A stretch of 64,000 nucleotides of DNA. Source: an uncultured Clostridia bacterium (lineage in GTDB: Bacteria > Bacillota > Clostridia > TANB77 > CAG-508). How positions within the stretch are numbered: the stretch's first letter is position 1; each line of letters begins with the position of its first letter. The DNA lies in contig CAKPQL010000002.1 in NCBI GenBank assembly GCA_934178555.1, positions 1-64,000 on the forward strand. Direction: 5' to 3'. This document shows positions 33,441-41,654 of the stretch, piece after piece. The notes beneath the pieces are model-generated. The model saw nothing but the letters and a program-made list of their open reading frames with translations, was not told where the DNA came from and ran no database searches. The position numbers and the translations under genes were made by a program.

Positions 33441-33542
33441 AAGGTAAAAGCTGAAAATGAATATGAAAGGTTTAGAATAAAACAAGATAGAGAATATATT
33501 TCAAGTATGGATGAAATTTATTTAGAAGAAAGCAACAAATAG
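33441..33542 (+). pseudogene. C-terminal remnant resembling a RhuM-family protein
   Basis: An open stretch of 33 codons without start or ribosome binding site encodes EYERFRIKQDREYISSMD. This looks like the C-terminal end of RhuM-type virulence/abortive proteins (which end in a charged RxxQDREY segment). The rest of the gene is missing. The similarity is from memory of the family only. Confidence 0.4.
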
Positions 33543-33566
33543 TAAGTTGTAAGGGAGATTAGAAAA

Positions 33567-34082
33567 GTGAAAATAAGTTTTTTTGTGATATTTATATTGG
33601 TAGGTTTAATATTGTTAATTTTATCATTAATATTTAAGAATAAAGATAAAAAGATGGTTGAACAATGTACTCTAACAACAAAAGGGAAAGTTATAAAGTA
33701 CACATTATGGAATAATAATGGAGTACATTTTCCTATAGTAGAGTATATTGTTAACGATACTAAATATAATCAAAGACTTAAATACGGTTGGATTATAAAT
33801 AAGTCATCATCTTTTAATAGGATAAAAACTGAAGTAGAAAATGATGTTAAAGAAGGAAATTTAGTAATTAATAGTAATGTCCATATTTCTACCAATGCAT
33901 TAAAAGAACATTTCCCTGTGGGGACAGAATTAGATGTTTTCTATAACCCACAGAATCCAGATAAAAGTTATGTAATGAGATTTGTAAAAAATCCAGCGGT
34001 AAAAGTTTTATTTTTTATAGGATTATTATTTATTATTTTAGCATTTGTTGGACTTGTTTTTTTTGCCAAAATAGAAAAATAA
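33567..34082 (+). CDS. DUF3592-type membrane protein
   Basis: This 171-residue protein has a first helix at 4-22 and a second at 147-167, with a globular outside or inside domain between. The core GKVIKYTLWNNNGVHFPIVEYIVND and the later VFYNPQNPDKSYV are typical of DUF3592 proteins (function unknown). GTG 33567 is used, with TAAGGGA about 11 nt upstream. No operon partner is obvious. Confidence 0.75.
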   Translation: MKISFFVIFILVGLILLILSLIFKNKDKKMVEQCTLTTKGKVIKYTLWNNNGVHFPIVEYIVNDTKYNQRLKYGWIINKSSSFNRIKTEVENDVKEGNLVINSNVHISTNALKEHFPVGTELDVFYNPQNPDKSYVMRFVKNPAVKVLFFIGLLFIILAFVGLVFFAKIEK

Positions 34083-34300
34083 TATAAAGTATACGCAATA
34101 AACATTCAACCATTAAGAGTACTTATTATAAAGAAATTAAGCAAAAATAATACTAATGCAAGTAAAATTGACAAAAATTAGAACAAAAAGCAATAATGTA
34201 TTCATATGGCTTTGCATTGTTTAATGGTATATCAAATTTTATAAATAAAATATATGTTAAAGAAGAAAAGAAGAGAAAGATAGAAGATAGGAGAATTCTA

Positions 34301-34825
34301 ATGAAAATATATTTAGTAAGACATGGGGAAGTAAACCATAATTTGTATAGGTTATATAGCAGAGAAGATGAAGATTTAAATGAAACAGGAATAAAACAAG
34401 CTGAAAAATTAAGAGAAAATGTAAAGAATATTGAATATGATTTTATTATATCTTCTCCATTATTAAGAGCAAAACATACTGCTAATATTATTAATGTTGA
34501 GAATAAAGATATAGTAATAGATTATAGACTTAAAGAACGAGATCCAGGTAGTTTAAATGGACAACCTATTGAAGTAACAAGTAGAGGAGAATATTGGAAT
34601 TATTATACAAATATTCAATATGGTACAAGTGAAAATATTAAAGAATTTTTTAATAGAGTTTATAATTTTTTAGATGAACTAAAAACGAAGGATTATAAAA
34701 ATGTGTTAATAGTAGCTCATAGTGGAGTATCAAAAGCATTTAGTGGTTATTTTAACGGAATAGATGATGGCAAATTCTTAAATAGAGGATTAAAGAATTG
34801 CCAGATAAAAGAGTATGAATTATGA
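34301..34825 (+). CDS. Histidine phosphatase family protein
   Basis: This 174-residue enzyme of the phosphoglycerate-mutase-like branch uses a phospho-His intermediate. It has RHGEVN at the N-terminus (catalytic His8), SSPLLRAKHTA, the YRLKERDPGSLNG segment with Glu, and VAHSGVSKAFSG with the second His. ATG 34301 follows TAGGAGA; the longer in-frame reading from 34196 lacks a site and family sequence. The substrate is unknown (sugar phosphate or nucleotide-like). Confidence 0.88.
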   Translation: MKIYLVRHGEVNHNLYRLYSREDEDLNETGIKQAEKLRENVKNIEYDFIISSPLLRAKHTANIINVENKDIVIDYRLKERDPGSLNGQPIEVTSRGEYWNYYTNIQYGTSENIKEFFNRVYNFLDELKTKDYKNVLIVAHSGVSKAFSGYFNGIDDGKFLNRGLKNCQIKEYEL

Positions 34826-34883
34826 AATTAACGAGTAAAGAAGTAAGAAATTTAATAGAAATAGAAAGATAGGATTGATATTT

Positions 34884-35525
34884 ATGAAAACAATTAAAAG
34901 CATAGACTTATGGACAGAACAATATGAGAATCATTATGAATGTTTTAAAGGAGCTTTTGTTGATGGATTTGAAAGCAATAAAATTGCATTTGATGAGTAT
35001 AAAATAATAAGAAATTGTAATTGTATAATAACTGTTAGTAATCAAAATATCAATATAAGTAATAAACATAATGCTATTGTTTTTTATAAAGACAAAAATC
35101 CTGTTAGATTAATGGTTATAAATAAAAATACTGATATTAAAAAATGTATTGGTATAGCATTAGAACAATACTTTAATGAAGGTACATTACAAGATTTGTA
35201 TGATAGTATAGGTATTAAATGGACTAAAATAGATATGAATGAAGAAACTATATATAATAGAGTTGATAGTACAAAAGAAATTGATGTTGGTTCATGTGAT
35301 AGGTGGAAACTTTTATATAATATGTTAAAGGGTAGCTATACAGAAAGTGATACTCAATATGGTAATTTTAAAAGTGATAAGTATGAGTTTATTCCAGACT
35401 TATATATAAAATATGAACTAAAAACAGATACTGAAATGTTTGAGATAGAGCATAAATGTGCTTTTATAAATACTATAAAAACGAGATTAATTCCTATACA
35501 AGAAAATTCAGTATTAACTATGTAG
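34884..35525 (+). CDS. Hypothetical protein (213 aa)
   Basis: I do not recognise this soluble protein. It is rich in Asn, Asp, Lys and Tyr, with several Cys (DECFKGA region, NCNC, KKC, GSCDRW, KCAF). No metal pattern is clear. ATG 34884 is preferred over a TTG at 34875; GATAGGA lies upstream. It follows the histidine phosphatase by 58 nt and may be cotranscribed. The function is unknown. Confidence 0.55.
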   Translation: MKTIKSIDLWTEQYENHYECFKGAFVDGFESNKIAFDEYKIIRNCNCIITVSNQNINISNKHNAIVFYKDKNPVRLMVINKNTDIKKCIGIALEQYFNEGTLQDLYDSIGIKWTKIDMNEETIYNRVDSTKEIDVGSCDRWKLLYNMLKGSYTESDTQYGNFKSDKYEFIPDLYIKYELKTDTEMFEIEHKCAFINTIKTRLIPIQENSVLTM

Positions 35526-35829
35526 AAGAATATCTTCACAAGGTGCTATAACAGAATTACTACCAAATTTTGCAATTATAATATTTGTATCATCACTGCT
35601 AGTTGTGTATAATGCGAGTTTCATAACATTACTAATATATTATATTTTAATGTGCTTTATAAAATCAAATCAAGGTTAAAATGAATGTGCCATTGCATAA
35701 CCTTGACTTGATTTTGAAAGCGCATTATTTTTCAGTTAAACGGAATTGATTTTATAAAGACACAATAATATAATGATAGAATGAAAAGAAAGACAAAAGA
35801 AAATAATATATAAAAATAGGAGGTTATAT
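35526..35829. other. Gene-free spacer with a long hairpin
   Basis: I see no gene here. The spacer contains the inverted repeat at 35649-35726 and ends in the AGGAGG site of the acetyltransferase gene. Confidence 0.5.
35649..35726. repeat. Long imperfect inverted repeat (about 30-nt arms)
   Basis: The left arm (35649-35678) and right arm (35698-35726) match nearly throughout, with a perfect AAGGTTA/TAACCTT tip, one A-C mismatch, and a second paired block GTGCTTT/AAAGCGC. The loop is 19 nt. No T run follows the stem directly. Confidence 0.75.
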
Positions 35830-36387
35830 ATGGGAGAAAAAGAAAAAATGCTTGCAGGAGAGTTGTATGATGCAAATTATGATGAAGAATTATTAAAAGA
35901 TAGATATAAAGCAAAAGATATTTGTCAACAATTTAATAACTTAAAGCCATCAGATATAGCTGGAAAAGAAAAAATAATCAAAAGTTTATTTGCAAAAACA
36001 GGAAAGCAAATAATTGTTGAACAAAACTTTTGGTGTGATTATGGCTATAATATCTCTGTTGGAGAGAACTTTTATATGAACCATAATTGTGTTATATTAG
36101 ATGGCGCAAAAGTAGAATTTGGAAACGATGTCTTTATTGCACCTAATTGCGGTTTTTATACAGCAGGACATCCGTTAGATTTTGAAAAAAGAAATAAAGG
36201 GTTAGAATATGCAAAGCCAATAAAAATTGGTAATAATGTTTGGATTGGTGGAAATGTTATTGTACTTCCTGGAGTAACAATAGGAGATAATGTAGTAATA
36301 GGAGCTGGAAGTGTTGTAACGAGAGATGTTCCGTCAAATGTAGTAGCAGTTGGAAATCCTTGTAAAGCTATAAAAAATTTAGATTAA
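35830..36387 (+). CDS. Maltose/galactoside O-acetyltransferase-like (hexapeptide)
   Basis: This 185-residue left-handed beta-helix enzyme transfers acetyl from acetyl-CoA to a sugar. It has the N-terminal Maa domain (MLAGELYDANYDEEL) and hexapeptide repeats from ~75. The catalytic His114 is in TAGHPLD, and WIGGNVIVLPGVTIGDN is followed by a final GNPCK. AGGAGG lies 7 nt upstream. The real sugar substrate is unknown; LacA, Maa and NodL share this signature. Confidence 0.92.
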   Translation: MGEKEKMLAGELYDANYDEELLKDRYKAKDICQQFNNLKPSDIAGKEKIIKSLFAKTGKQIIVEQNFWCDYGYNISVGENFYMNHNCVILDGAKVEFGNDVFIAPNCGFYTAGHPLDFEKRNKGLEYAKPIKIGNNVWIGGNVIVLPGVTIGDNVVIGAGSVVTRDVPSNVVAVGNPCKAIKNLD

Positions 36388-36464
36388 ATGGAGAATTTTA
36401 AAAAATGTATCGCCTTGATATATTCATTTAGATTAAAGTTATTTAATTGTTCACAAAAAGTCAT
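36384..36464 (-). CDS. Possible truncated regulator or small protein (26 aa)
   Basis: A short minus-strand frame has a strong GGAGG site 6 nt before its ATG. It reads MTFCEQLNNFNLNEY and stops soon after. The start resembles the N-terminus of XRE-type regulators, without the helix-turn-helix. It could be a remnant or a microprotein. It overlaps the acetyltransferase stop by a few bases. Confidence 0.3.
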   Translation of the reverse strand: MTFCEQLNNFNLNEYIKAIHFLKFSI

Positions 36465-36603
36465 AAGGAACCTCCACATTTATAATATATCATAAAAATA
36501 TAAAAAAGAAAATCGCCAAAAAAGCAATGAAACTTTGGCAAAATCAATACACTAGATATGAAGTTATGATAAAATAAAAAAATAGAAGGGAGGATGGGAA
36601 GTC

Positions 36604-37965
36604 GTGACAAAAGCAAAGACATTATCAATATTATTTATATTTTGCTTATTAATTAGTTTAATATTTCCAATAACTAAAGTATATGCAGAAAGCGGAAATG
36701 AAGTAACATTAAATTTTGAAGGGGGAATAATTCATGATGGTTATGTAGAATATAGCAAAATAGGAAAATTACAATTATTCAAAGGTGATGATTTAGTTGT
36801 TGATATTTCAAATAATATGGTAATTGATTTAAATGAAGCAGAGTACAAGTTTGTAATTGAAGAAATTGAAGACGCAAGTGTTTCTGCTGCTAATACACTT
36901 ATAAAATTAAATATTAATAATTGGTATTACCCTATTACAACAATAGTAGGTGAAGCTAAATCTACATTCAAATTGGAATCGGGTAAATTTAGTGGAACAT
37001 TAGATGTTAAACTTGTAAGAACAATAACAGCTATTAATACAAAAGTTGAAAATGTTTGGGAAAATATAACATCAAAAGGTGTAATTGATTTGACTGATGG
37101 AAAAGAATATGTAATTGATTTTTCTAAAAATGATGAGTTAACAGAAGGATTAAAATCATTTGCAGATTTAGATAAAACACTATATTATAAAAGAGACTAT
37201 AATGGTTTATTATTAACAGACAACGAAAGTGAAGCTGTTATAAAGATAGTTGGAAATAGGTCAGAAAATAAAGCGATATTAACTGCAGTAAATGTTGGAA
37301 CTAAAAAAAGTGAAGTTTTTAAAGGACTTCATACTAAATATACAGGTTCTGCATTGGATTGTGATAGCACTGATGGTGGCATTATATATGAAACAAGATT
37401 TGATTATTATACTAAATGTACTTATGAATTTACATTTCAATATGTAAAAGAAGAAACTGAAGTAAAAGAGTATAAGTTTATTGAAGGTGCTAACCAAACA
37501 TACATAAAAGGTGAATCAAATAGTGCAAAATTTAGAATAGATGCAGATTATAGTTTATTTGAAAATGGTGGAAAAGTATATGTTGATGATATTTTAGTAG
37601 ATAATAACAATTATAATTCTAAATCAGGTAGTACAATAATAACTTTACAAGATGCTTATTTAAAAACATTATCTGTTGGAGAACATACATTAAAAGTCGC
37701 TTTTTCAGATAATGGAGAAGCTATAACAAAATTTACAATAAAAGAAAAACAACAAGATACAAATATAGAAGATAATAAAAATACTGAAAATGAAGAAAAA
37801 CAAGAAAATAATAATTTAACCAACAATGATGTGAAAAAAGATAATACAATTGCCAATCCTAAAACAGGTGACAATGTAATGCTTTATATAGCAATAGCAA
37901 GTATGTCAGTATTAGGTTTAGGAGCAACAACAATAGTTATAAAAAAGAAAAATGAGCAAAAGTAA
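36604..37965 (+). CDS. Cell-wall-anchored surface protein with NPKTG sorting signal
   Basis: This 453-residue protein has a Sec signal peptide (about 1-29, cut after VYA) and a large beta-rich outside region. A Glu/Asn-rich spacer (~383-415) leads to a sorting signal: NPKTG at 418-422, a hydrophobic helix and a KKKNEQK tail. Sortases cleave such motifs and join the protein to peptidoglycan. The start is GTG 36604, with GGGAGG about 10 nt upstream. It follows an accessory region. The sortase at 2565 is the only one in this window and a plausible partner. Ligand unknown. Confidence 0.85.
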   Translation: MTKAKTLSILFIFCLLISLIFPITKVYAESGNEVTLNFEGGIIHDGYVEYSKIGKLQLFKGDDLVVDISNNMVIDLNEAEYKFVIEEIEDASVSAANTLIKLNINNWYYPITTIVGEAKSTFKLESGKFSGTLDVKLVRTITAINTKVENVWENITSKGVIDLTDGKEYVIDFSKNDELTEGLKSFADLDKTLYYKRDYNGLLLTDNESEAVIKIVGNRSENKAILTAVNVGTKKSEVFKGLHTKYTGSALDCDSTDGGIIYETRFDYYTKCTYEFTFQYVKEETEVKEYKFIEGANQTYIKGESNSAKFRIDADYSLFENGGKVYVDDILVDNNNYNSKSGSTIITLQDAYLKTLSVGEHTLKVAFSDNGEAITKFTIKEKQQDTNIEDNKNTENEEKQENNNLTNNDVKKDNTIANPKTGDNVMLYIAIASMSVLGLGATTIVIKKKNEQK

Positions 37966-37978
37966 ATATTACAGAAAG

Positions 37979-38006
37979 AGAGGACTAGATTTTTCTAGTT
38001 CTCTTA
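37979..38006 (+). terminator. Terminator after the NPKTG protein gene
   Basis: AGAGGACTAGA pairs with TCTAGTTCTCT (one G-T) around a short T-rich loop. The tail after the stem is A-rich, so it may act better in the reverse sense. Confidence 0.55.
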
Positions 38007-38292
38007 AAAAAATAAAATAAAAAATAAAGAATAAGACAATGTTAATAAATTAATGCATTTTTATAACTTGGAAGATGTAAAACAAATATAATAGTAAAAG
38101 TCCTCTTGATAGAGGACTTTTGGTGTATAGCTAAATTATAACAGTTTAGCAAAGATAACGATTTGTTGTAAAATTATTGAATTTTGTGATATATTGTAAA
38201 AAAATAAAAATACTAATATGCAATGTGATGAAACTTAAACTGATATGAAGAAAATAAAATTATAATATAAAAGAAAGAGGAAAAATAATATA
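38007..38292. other. Intergenic spacer with one perfect hairpin
   Basis: AAAAGTCCTCT and AGAGGACTTTT (38096-38121) form a perfect 11-bp stem with a TGAT loop. It has terminator character (AAAA/TTTT ends). Nothing else is recognised before the HD gene. Confidence 0.6.
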
Positions 38293-38721
38293 ATGATATA
38301 TACGAATTTAACTAAAAAAGCATTAATAATTTCATTTAATGCACACAAAAATCAAGTTGATAAATCAGGACTACCTTATATACATCATCCGCTTCATCTT
38401 GCCGAGCAAATGGATGATGAATATTCAACCTGTGTAGCCCTACTACATGATGTTATTGAAGATACTAAAATAGCTTTAGAAGATATTAAAAATGAAGGTT
38501 TCCCAAGTGAAGTGGTGGAAGCTATATCTTATTTAACTCGAGATAAGAACGTAGATTATATGAGTTATGTAGCAAATATAAAAAATAATAAAATAGCAAC
38601 AAAGGTTAAGATTGCTGACTTAAACCATAATAGTGATTTGAGCAGATTAAATAAAGTTCTAGATAAAGATTTGAAAAGAGTAGAAAAATATAAATTAGCA
38701 TTAGAATTATTACAAAAATAA
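38293..38721 (+). CDS. Small HD-domain hydrolase, RelA/SpoT hydrolase-like
   Basis: This 142-residue protein resembles the hydrolase half of (p)ppGpp enzymes. It has AHKNQVDKSGLPYIHHPLHLAEQM at the start (His near 27-28), LLHDVIEDT (HD pair near 51-56) and KIADLNHNSD with the late Asp. Small alarmone hydrolases and other nucleotide pyrophosphatases share this pattern. No synthetase domain is present. AAAGAGGA precedes ATG 38293. Function by family: hydrolysis of ppGpp or a related nucleotide. Confidence 0.85.
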   Translation: MIYTNLTKKALIISFNAHKNQVDKSGLPYIHHPLHLAEQMDDEYSTCVALLHDVIEDTKIALEDIKNEGFPSEVVEAISYLTRDKNVDYMSYVANIKNNKIATKVKIADLNHNSDLSRLNKVLDKDLKRVEKYKLALELLQK

Positions 38722-38723
38722 AC

Positions 38724-38837
38724 ATGAAGTATTCATATACCTACCAAGAAAAGGCTGAGATGTATATAAATATTTGGGCATATGAATTAGATAAAAAACT
38801 GATATTGCAAATTTGGAAGAGAGAATATTATGATTAA
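38724..38837 (+). CDS. Possible small protein (37 aa)
   Basis: A 37-codon frame fills the gap between the HD gene and the next gene and overlaps the latter's start (ATGATTAA). It encodes a Tyr/Trp/Lys-rich peptide. No ribosome binding site is seen upstream, so it would depend on coupling. It may be chance. Confidence 0.2.
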   Translation: MKYSYTYQEKAEMYINIWAYELDKKLILQIWKREYYD

Positions 38838-39669
38838 TATAAATGTAATTAATGAATCATTTGAGTTTTATAATATAAATGAAAAATATAAAAATAGATG
38901 TTATGAAGCTTTAAAAGCTATAAATAGTAACGAACGATTTATTGAATCATTCGAAAAAATCTACAAAATATTATATATAGAAGATTTTAAAAAAGTAAAA
39001 GAATTATGGAAAATTAATGATATAGATATATTATTTTCTAATTCAATTAATCCATTTGTTACGAATTTAATGATTCTATCAGGATATGAAATACATAAAA
39101 GAAATATGGAAAAATATAAATTGGATATTCATCAAATTAATATCCAGAAAAGAAGAGTTAAAGAGTGCTTTGAAAATGATTTGACGGATAGAGGGTATAA
39201 TGCTGTAAGAATTTCACAAATGCTATGGAGTGCTTATTTTATTAGAGGAAAGATAATAGAAGTAGGTAGTTTACAATTTGAATATGAAGATGACTCTACT
39301 ATAAAAATACATATTCCTAAAAATACCGACTTTGATATTTTAAAAGTAAAAGAATCTATAGAAGCTTCAAAAACTGAACTTAAGAAAATATATGCTATGG
39401 ATAGTTATGAATACATATGTGATTCTTGGATTTTAAGTAATCAATTACATAGTATAATTGATAAAAATACCAATATATCAAAATTTTATGATTTATTTGA
39501 GGTTACAGATGGCGAAAATTGTTTAGAGGATATATTAAACTTTGTGTTTAATATAAAAAAATGTGATAATTATTCTAATTTAGATGAAAAAACTTCTTTA
39601 CAAAGAATAATAAAAAAAGAATTATTAAATAATAGTATTTTTTGTTTAGGAATGGGAATTTTAAAATAA
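38830..39669 (+). CDS. Acyltransferase-like protein (NAT_N/GNAT_C type)
   Basis: This 279-residue protein has the C-terminal hallmarks of the two-part GNAT-like acyltransferase family. KIHIPKNTDFDILKVKESIEASK is followed by YICDSWILSNQLHSII and ISKFYDLFEV; family members carry IHIPSG...CHSWLL in the same order. The N-terminal half is a helical NAT_N domain. The start has GGAAGAGAG upstream. The substrate is unknown. It sits among small accessory genes, upstream of an MmcQ gene. Confidence 0.7.
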   Translation: MININVINESFEFYNINEKYKNRCYEALKAINSNERFIESFEKIYKILYIEDFKKVKELWKINDIDILFSNSINPFVTNLMILSGYEIHKRNMEKYKLDIHQINIQKRRVKECFENDLTDRGYNAVRISQMLWSAYFIRGKIIEVGSLQFEYEDDSTIKIHIPKNTDFDILKVKESIEASKTELKKIYAMDSYEYICDSWILSNQLHSIIDKNTNISKFYDLFEVTDGENCLEDILNFVFNIKKCDNYSNLDEKTSLQRIIKKELLNNSIFCLGMGILK

Positions 39670-39692
39670 AATTATAAGTAGAGGAGTGTACA

Positions 39693-40022
39693 ATGAAAAG
39701 AGAAGAAATTATAAAATATTGTTTGGAATTACCAAATACTTATGAAGATTATCCTTTCCCGGATGATATGATTTCGGCTACAATAAAGCATAGTAGTAAC
39801 AAAAAGTGGTTTACGCTAATAATGAATGTTAATGATAAATTATATGTAAATGTGAAAACAAATCCTGATTATTCAGATATATTGAGGAATACATATAAAT
39901 ATATAATTCCAGCATATCACATGAATAAAGAACATTGGAATACTATTATTGTAAGTGATGATGTTGATGAAGAGATTGTAAAAGAATTAATTAAACAAAG
40001 CTATGAATTGACAAAAAAATAA
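39693..40022 (+). CDS. MmcQ/YjbR family protein
   Basis: This 109-residue protein is of the YjbR family, whose double-wing fold has been proposed to bind DNA. Typical features are YCLELPNTYEDYPF at the start, KWFTLIMNVNDKLYVNVKTNP in the middle and the YHMNKEHWNTI segment. AGAGGAG precedes ATG 39693. It lies 23 nt after the acyltransferase gene. The biological role is unclear across the family. Confidence 0.88.
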   Translation: MKREEIIKYCLELPNTYEDYPFPDDMISATIKHSSNKKWFTLIMNVNDKLYVNVKTNPDYSDILRNTYKYIIPAYHMNKEHWNTIIVSDDVDEEIVKELIKQSYELTKK

Positions 40023-40094
40023 TTTATAAGGGATTAAATTTTATTATTAATTGGAAAAGTTAAATTTTGATAGGTAAATAGAGCACTTAAGAAG

Positions 40095-40484
40095 TCATTT
40101 GGCTATAGTGCATTCACGTAAATAGCCATCAATCTTATTTTCTTCTGCAAGTATGGCTGTATAATCTACATAGAATGTACCATTAGGAGAGACTTTTAAG
40201 GCTTCACCGGGCTCTGGTTTAGGGCCTAAAATTTTTTTTGATGGAATATAGTAAATTTTCTTTTCGTTATAATCAAAGCAAACAGCAAAATTGCCATCAT
40301 TCTTTGCAAAAGTTAAGAGAGAATATGGGCGTAAAGAATAAAGCAATGTAGAAGAATGCAATTTTGTAAGATAATCTTGCAGTTCATGAATAAAAATATT
40401 TGCAATAGAATTATTTATTCTATTATGAATGGGTTTGTCTAACTCTTGAAAGGCTTTATTAATCGTGTTAAAAAAGTCATACAA
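40095..40484 (-). CDS. Hypothetical protein (129 aa), TTG start
   Basis: I do not recognise this 129-residue soluble protein. Its C-terminal half has alternating hydrophobic residues (FAVCFDYNEKKIYYIPSKK) and a Gly/Pro turn (LGPKPEPGEALKVSPNG). The start is TTG 40484, supported by GGAGGTGA 9 nt upstream on the minus strand; the ATG at 40480 is out of frame. It stands between a plus-strand gene and a divergent nuclease gene. Function unknown. Confidence 0.6.
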   Translation of the reverse strand: MYDFFNTINKAFQELDKPIHNRINNSIANIFIHELQDYLTKLHSSTLLYSLRPYSLLTFAKNDGNFAVCFDYNEKKIYYIPSKKILGPKPEPGEALKVSPNGTFYVDYTAILAEENKIDGYLRECTIAK

Positions 40485-40678
40485 TATATATCACCTCCAA
40501 AACAATTTTATGGGAATAGTAAAGAAATAAAATTAAAGAACTTAATATATAGATAATTTAAAAAGTAAATATATTTTAAGTTGAATATGATTAAAAGTCA
40601 ATGAAATTATAAAAAAAGTTGTAAAAAAATCACAAGATTATACTAGATATGTTATACTATAAACATTAGGGGATGAGT

Positions 40679-41530
40679 ATGTTGAAAAATGTAAGAAAGA
40701 TAATAATTATTGTGATGTTAATGCTAATACTAGTTTTTACTACAAATGTAAATGCACATGGAGGTAATATTACTGGTTGGAAGGATAAAGAGTCTTCAAA
40801 AATTGTAGAATATAACGGAAAATATTATGGCTACCACAATCAAGATGGAGTTAGACATTATCATCAAGTTGAATGGGATGAAAAAGATAAAAAGTGGAAT
40901 ATAATAAATCCAGCAGTATATTATGATGAAAACTTTAATGTTATAAATTCTGCCAGTGAAGCTAAAACAACAAAGGTAGAAGTGAAATATTATAAAAAAG
41001 TTGATGGAGATACTGCTAAATTTGAACTTAATGGAGAGATTATTACAGTCAGGTTTTTGGGGATAAATACACCAGAAACTGTAGATAAAAAAAGAGGAGA
41101 AGAGCCTTATGGAAAAGAAGCGAGCGAGTATACCAGCCAAAGACTAGAAAATGGCAATATGATAGAATTGGAATATGATGAAAATGCTTCAGCAAAGGAT
41201 AAATATGATAGAGTTTTAGCATGGGTATGGGTAGATGATAGTTTATTGCAAGAAGAATTAGTAGAGAAAGGTTTAGCTGAAACATATATGTTACAAAATA
41301 ATTATAAATATGCAGGAACATTGCAATTGGCACAAGATAAAGCAAAAAATGAAAAAATAGGAATATGGAGTAATGAAATAGAAAGTACAAATAATATAGA
41401 AAATGAAAACAAATTAGAAATAGGTAAACAAGATACGAATGAGATTTATATATTTATAACAATAATAGTTTTGAGTATAGTAGCAATATTAGTTAAAAAT
41501 AAATGTAAAATAAAAAAGAAGAAATCTTAA
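40679..41530 (+). CDS. Secreted thermonuclease-like protein with YHYH-type N-domain and C-terminal anchor
   Basis: This 283-residue protein has a signal peptide (1-26, cut after VNA). A short His-rich region follows (HGG...GYHNQDGVRHYH, 27-62), like the YHYH domains often fused to nucleases. The SNase domain (~100-225) comes next: VDGDT (109-113), VRFLGINTPE (124-133; catalytic Arg125, Glu133), and YDRVLAWVW (Arg178). A C-terminal membrane helix with a Lys-rich tail anchors it outside. The usual Asp in GIDTPE is Asn here, which may change calcium use. ATG 40679 follows AGGGG closely. Role: extracellular DNA/RNA degradation. Confidence 0.85.
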   Translation: MLKNVRKIIIIVMLMLILVFTTNVNAHGGNITGWKDKESSKIVEYNGKYYGYHNQDGVRHYHQVEWDEKDKKWNIINPAVYYDENFNVINSASEAKTTKVEVKYYKKVDGDTAKFELNGEIITVRFLGINTPETVDKKRGEEPYGKEASEYTSQRLENGNMIELEYDENASAKDKYDRVLAWVWVDDSLLQEELVEKGLAETYMLQNNYKYAGTLQLAQDKAKNEKIGIWSNEIESTNNIENENKLEIGKQDTNEIYIFITIIVLSIVAILVKNKCKIKKKKS

Positions 41531-41567
41531 AAAATGAATACTAATTATATAAGTAAAAAACCAAATT

Positions 41568-41596
41568 TTGCAAAAAAAGTAAAAGTATGCTATAAT
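41568..41596 (+). promoter_or_regulatory. Promoter of the EF-hand-like secreted protein gene
   Basis: TTGCAA (41568-41573) and TATAAT (41591-41596) have 17-nt spacing. The start codon is about 59 nt further. Confidence 0.7.
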
Positions 41597-41654
41597 AATA
41601 TTAGTTTTGAAAACATACAAATGAATTTGCTTAAGTAACAAAGGAGGTTTTTTT

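Noticed and set aside
34196..34300. Extra N-terminal segment on the histidine phosphatase
   Set aside because: It lacks a ribosome binding site, and the phosphatase fold starts exactly at ATG 34301 behind TAGGAGA.
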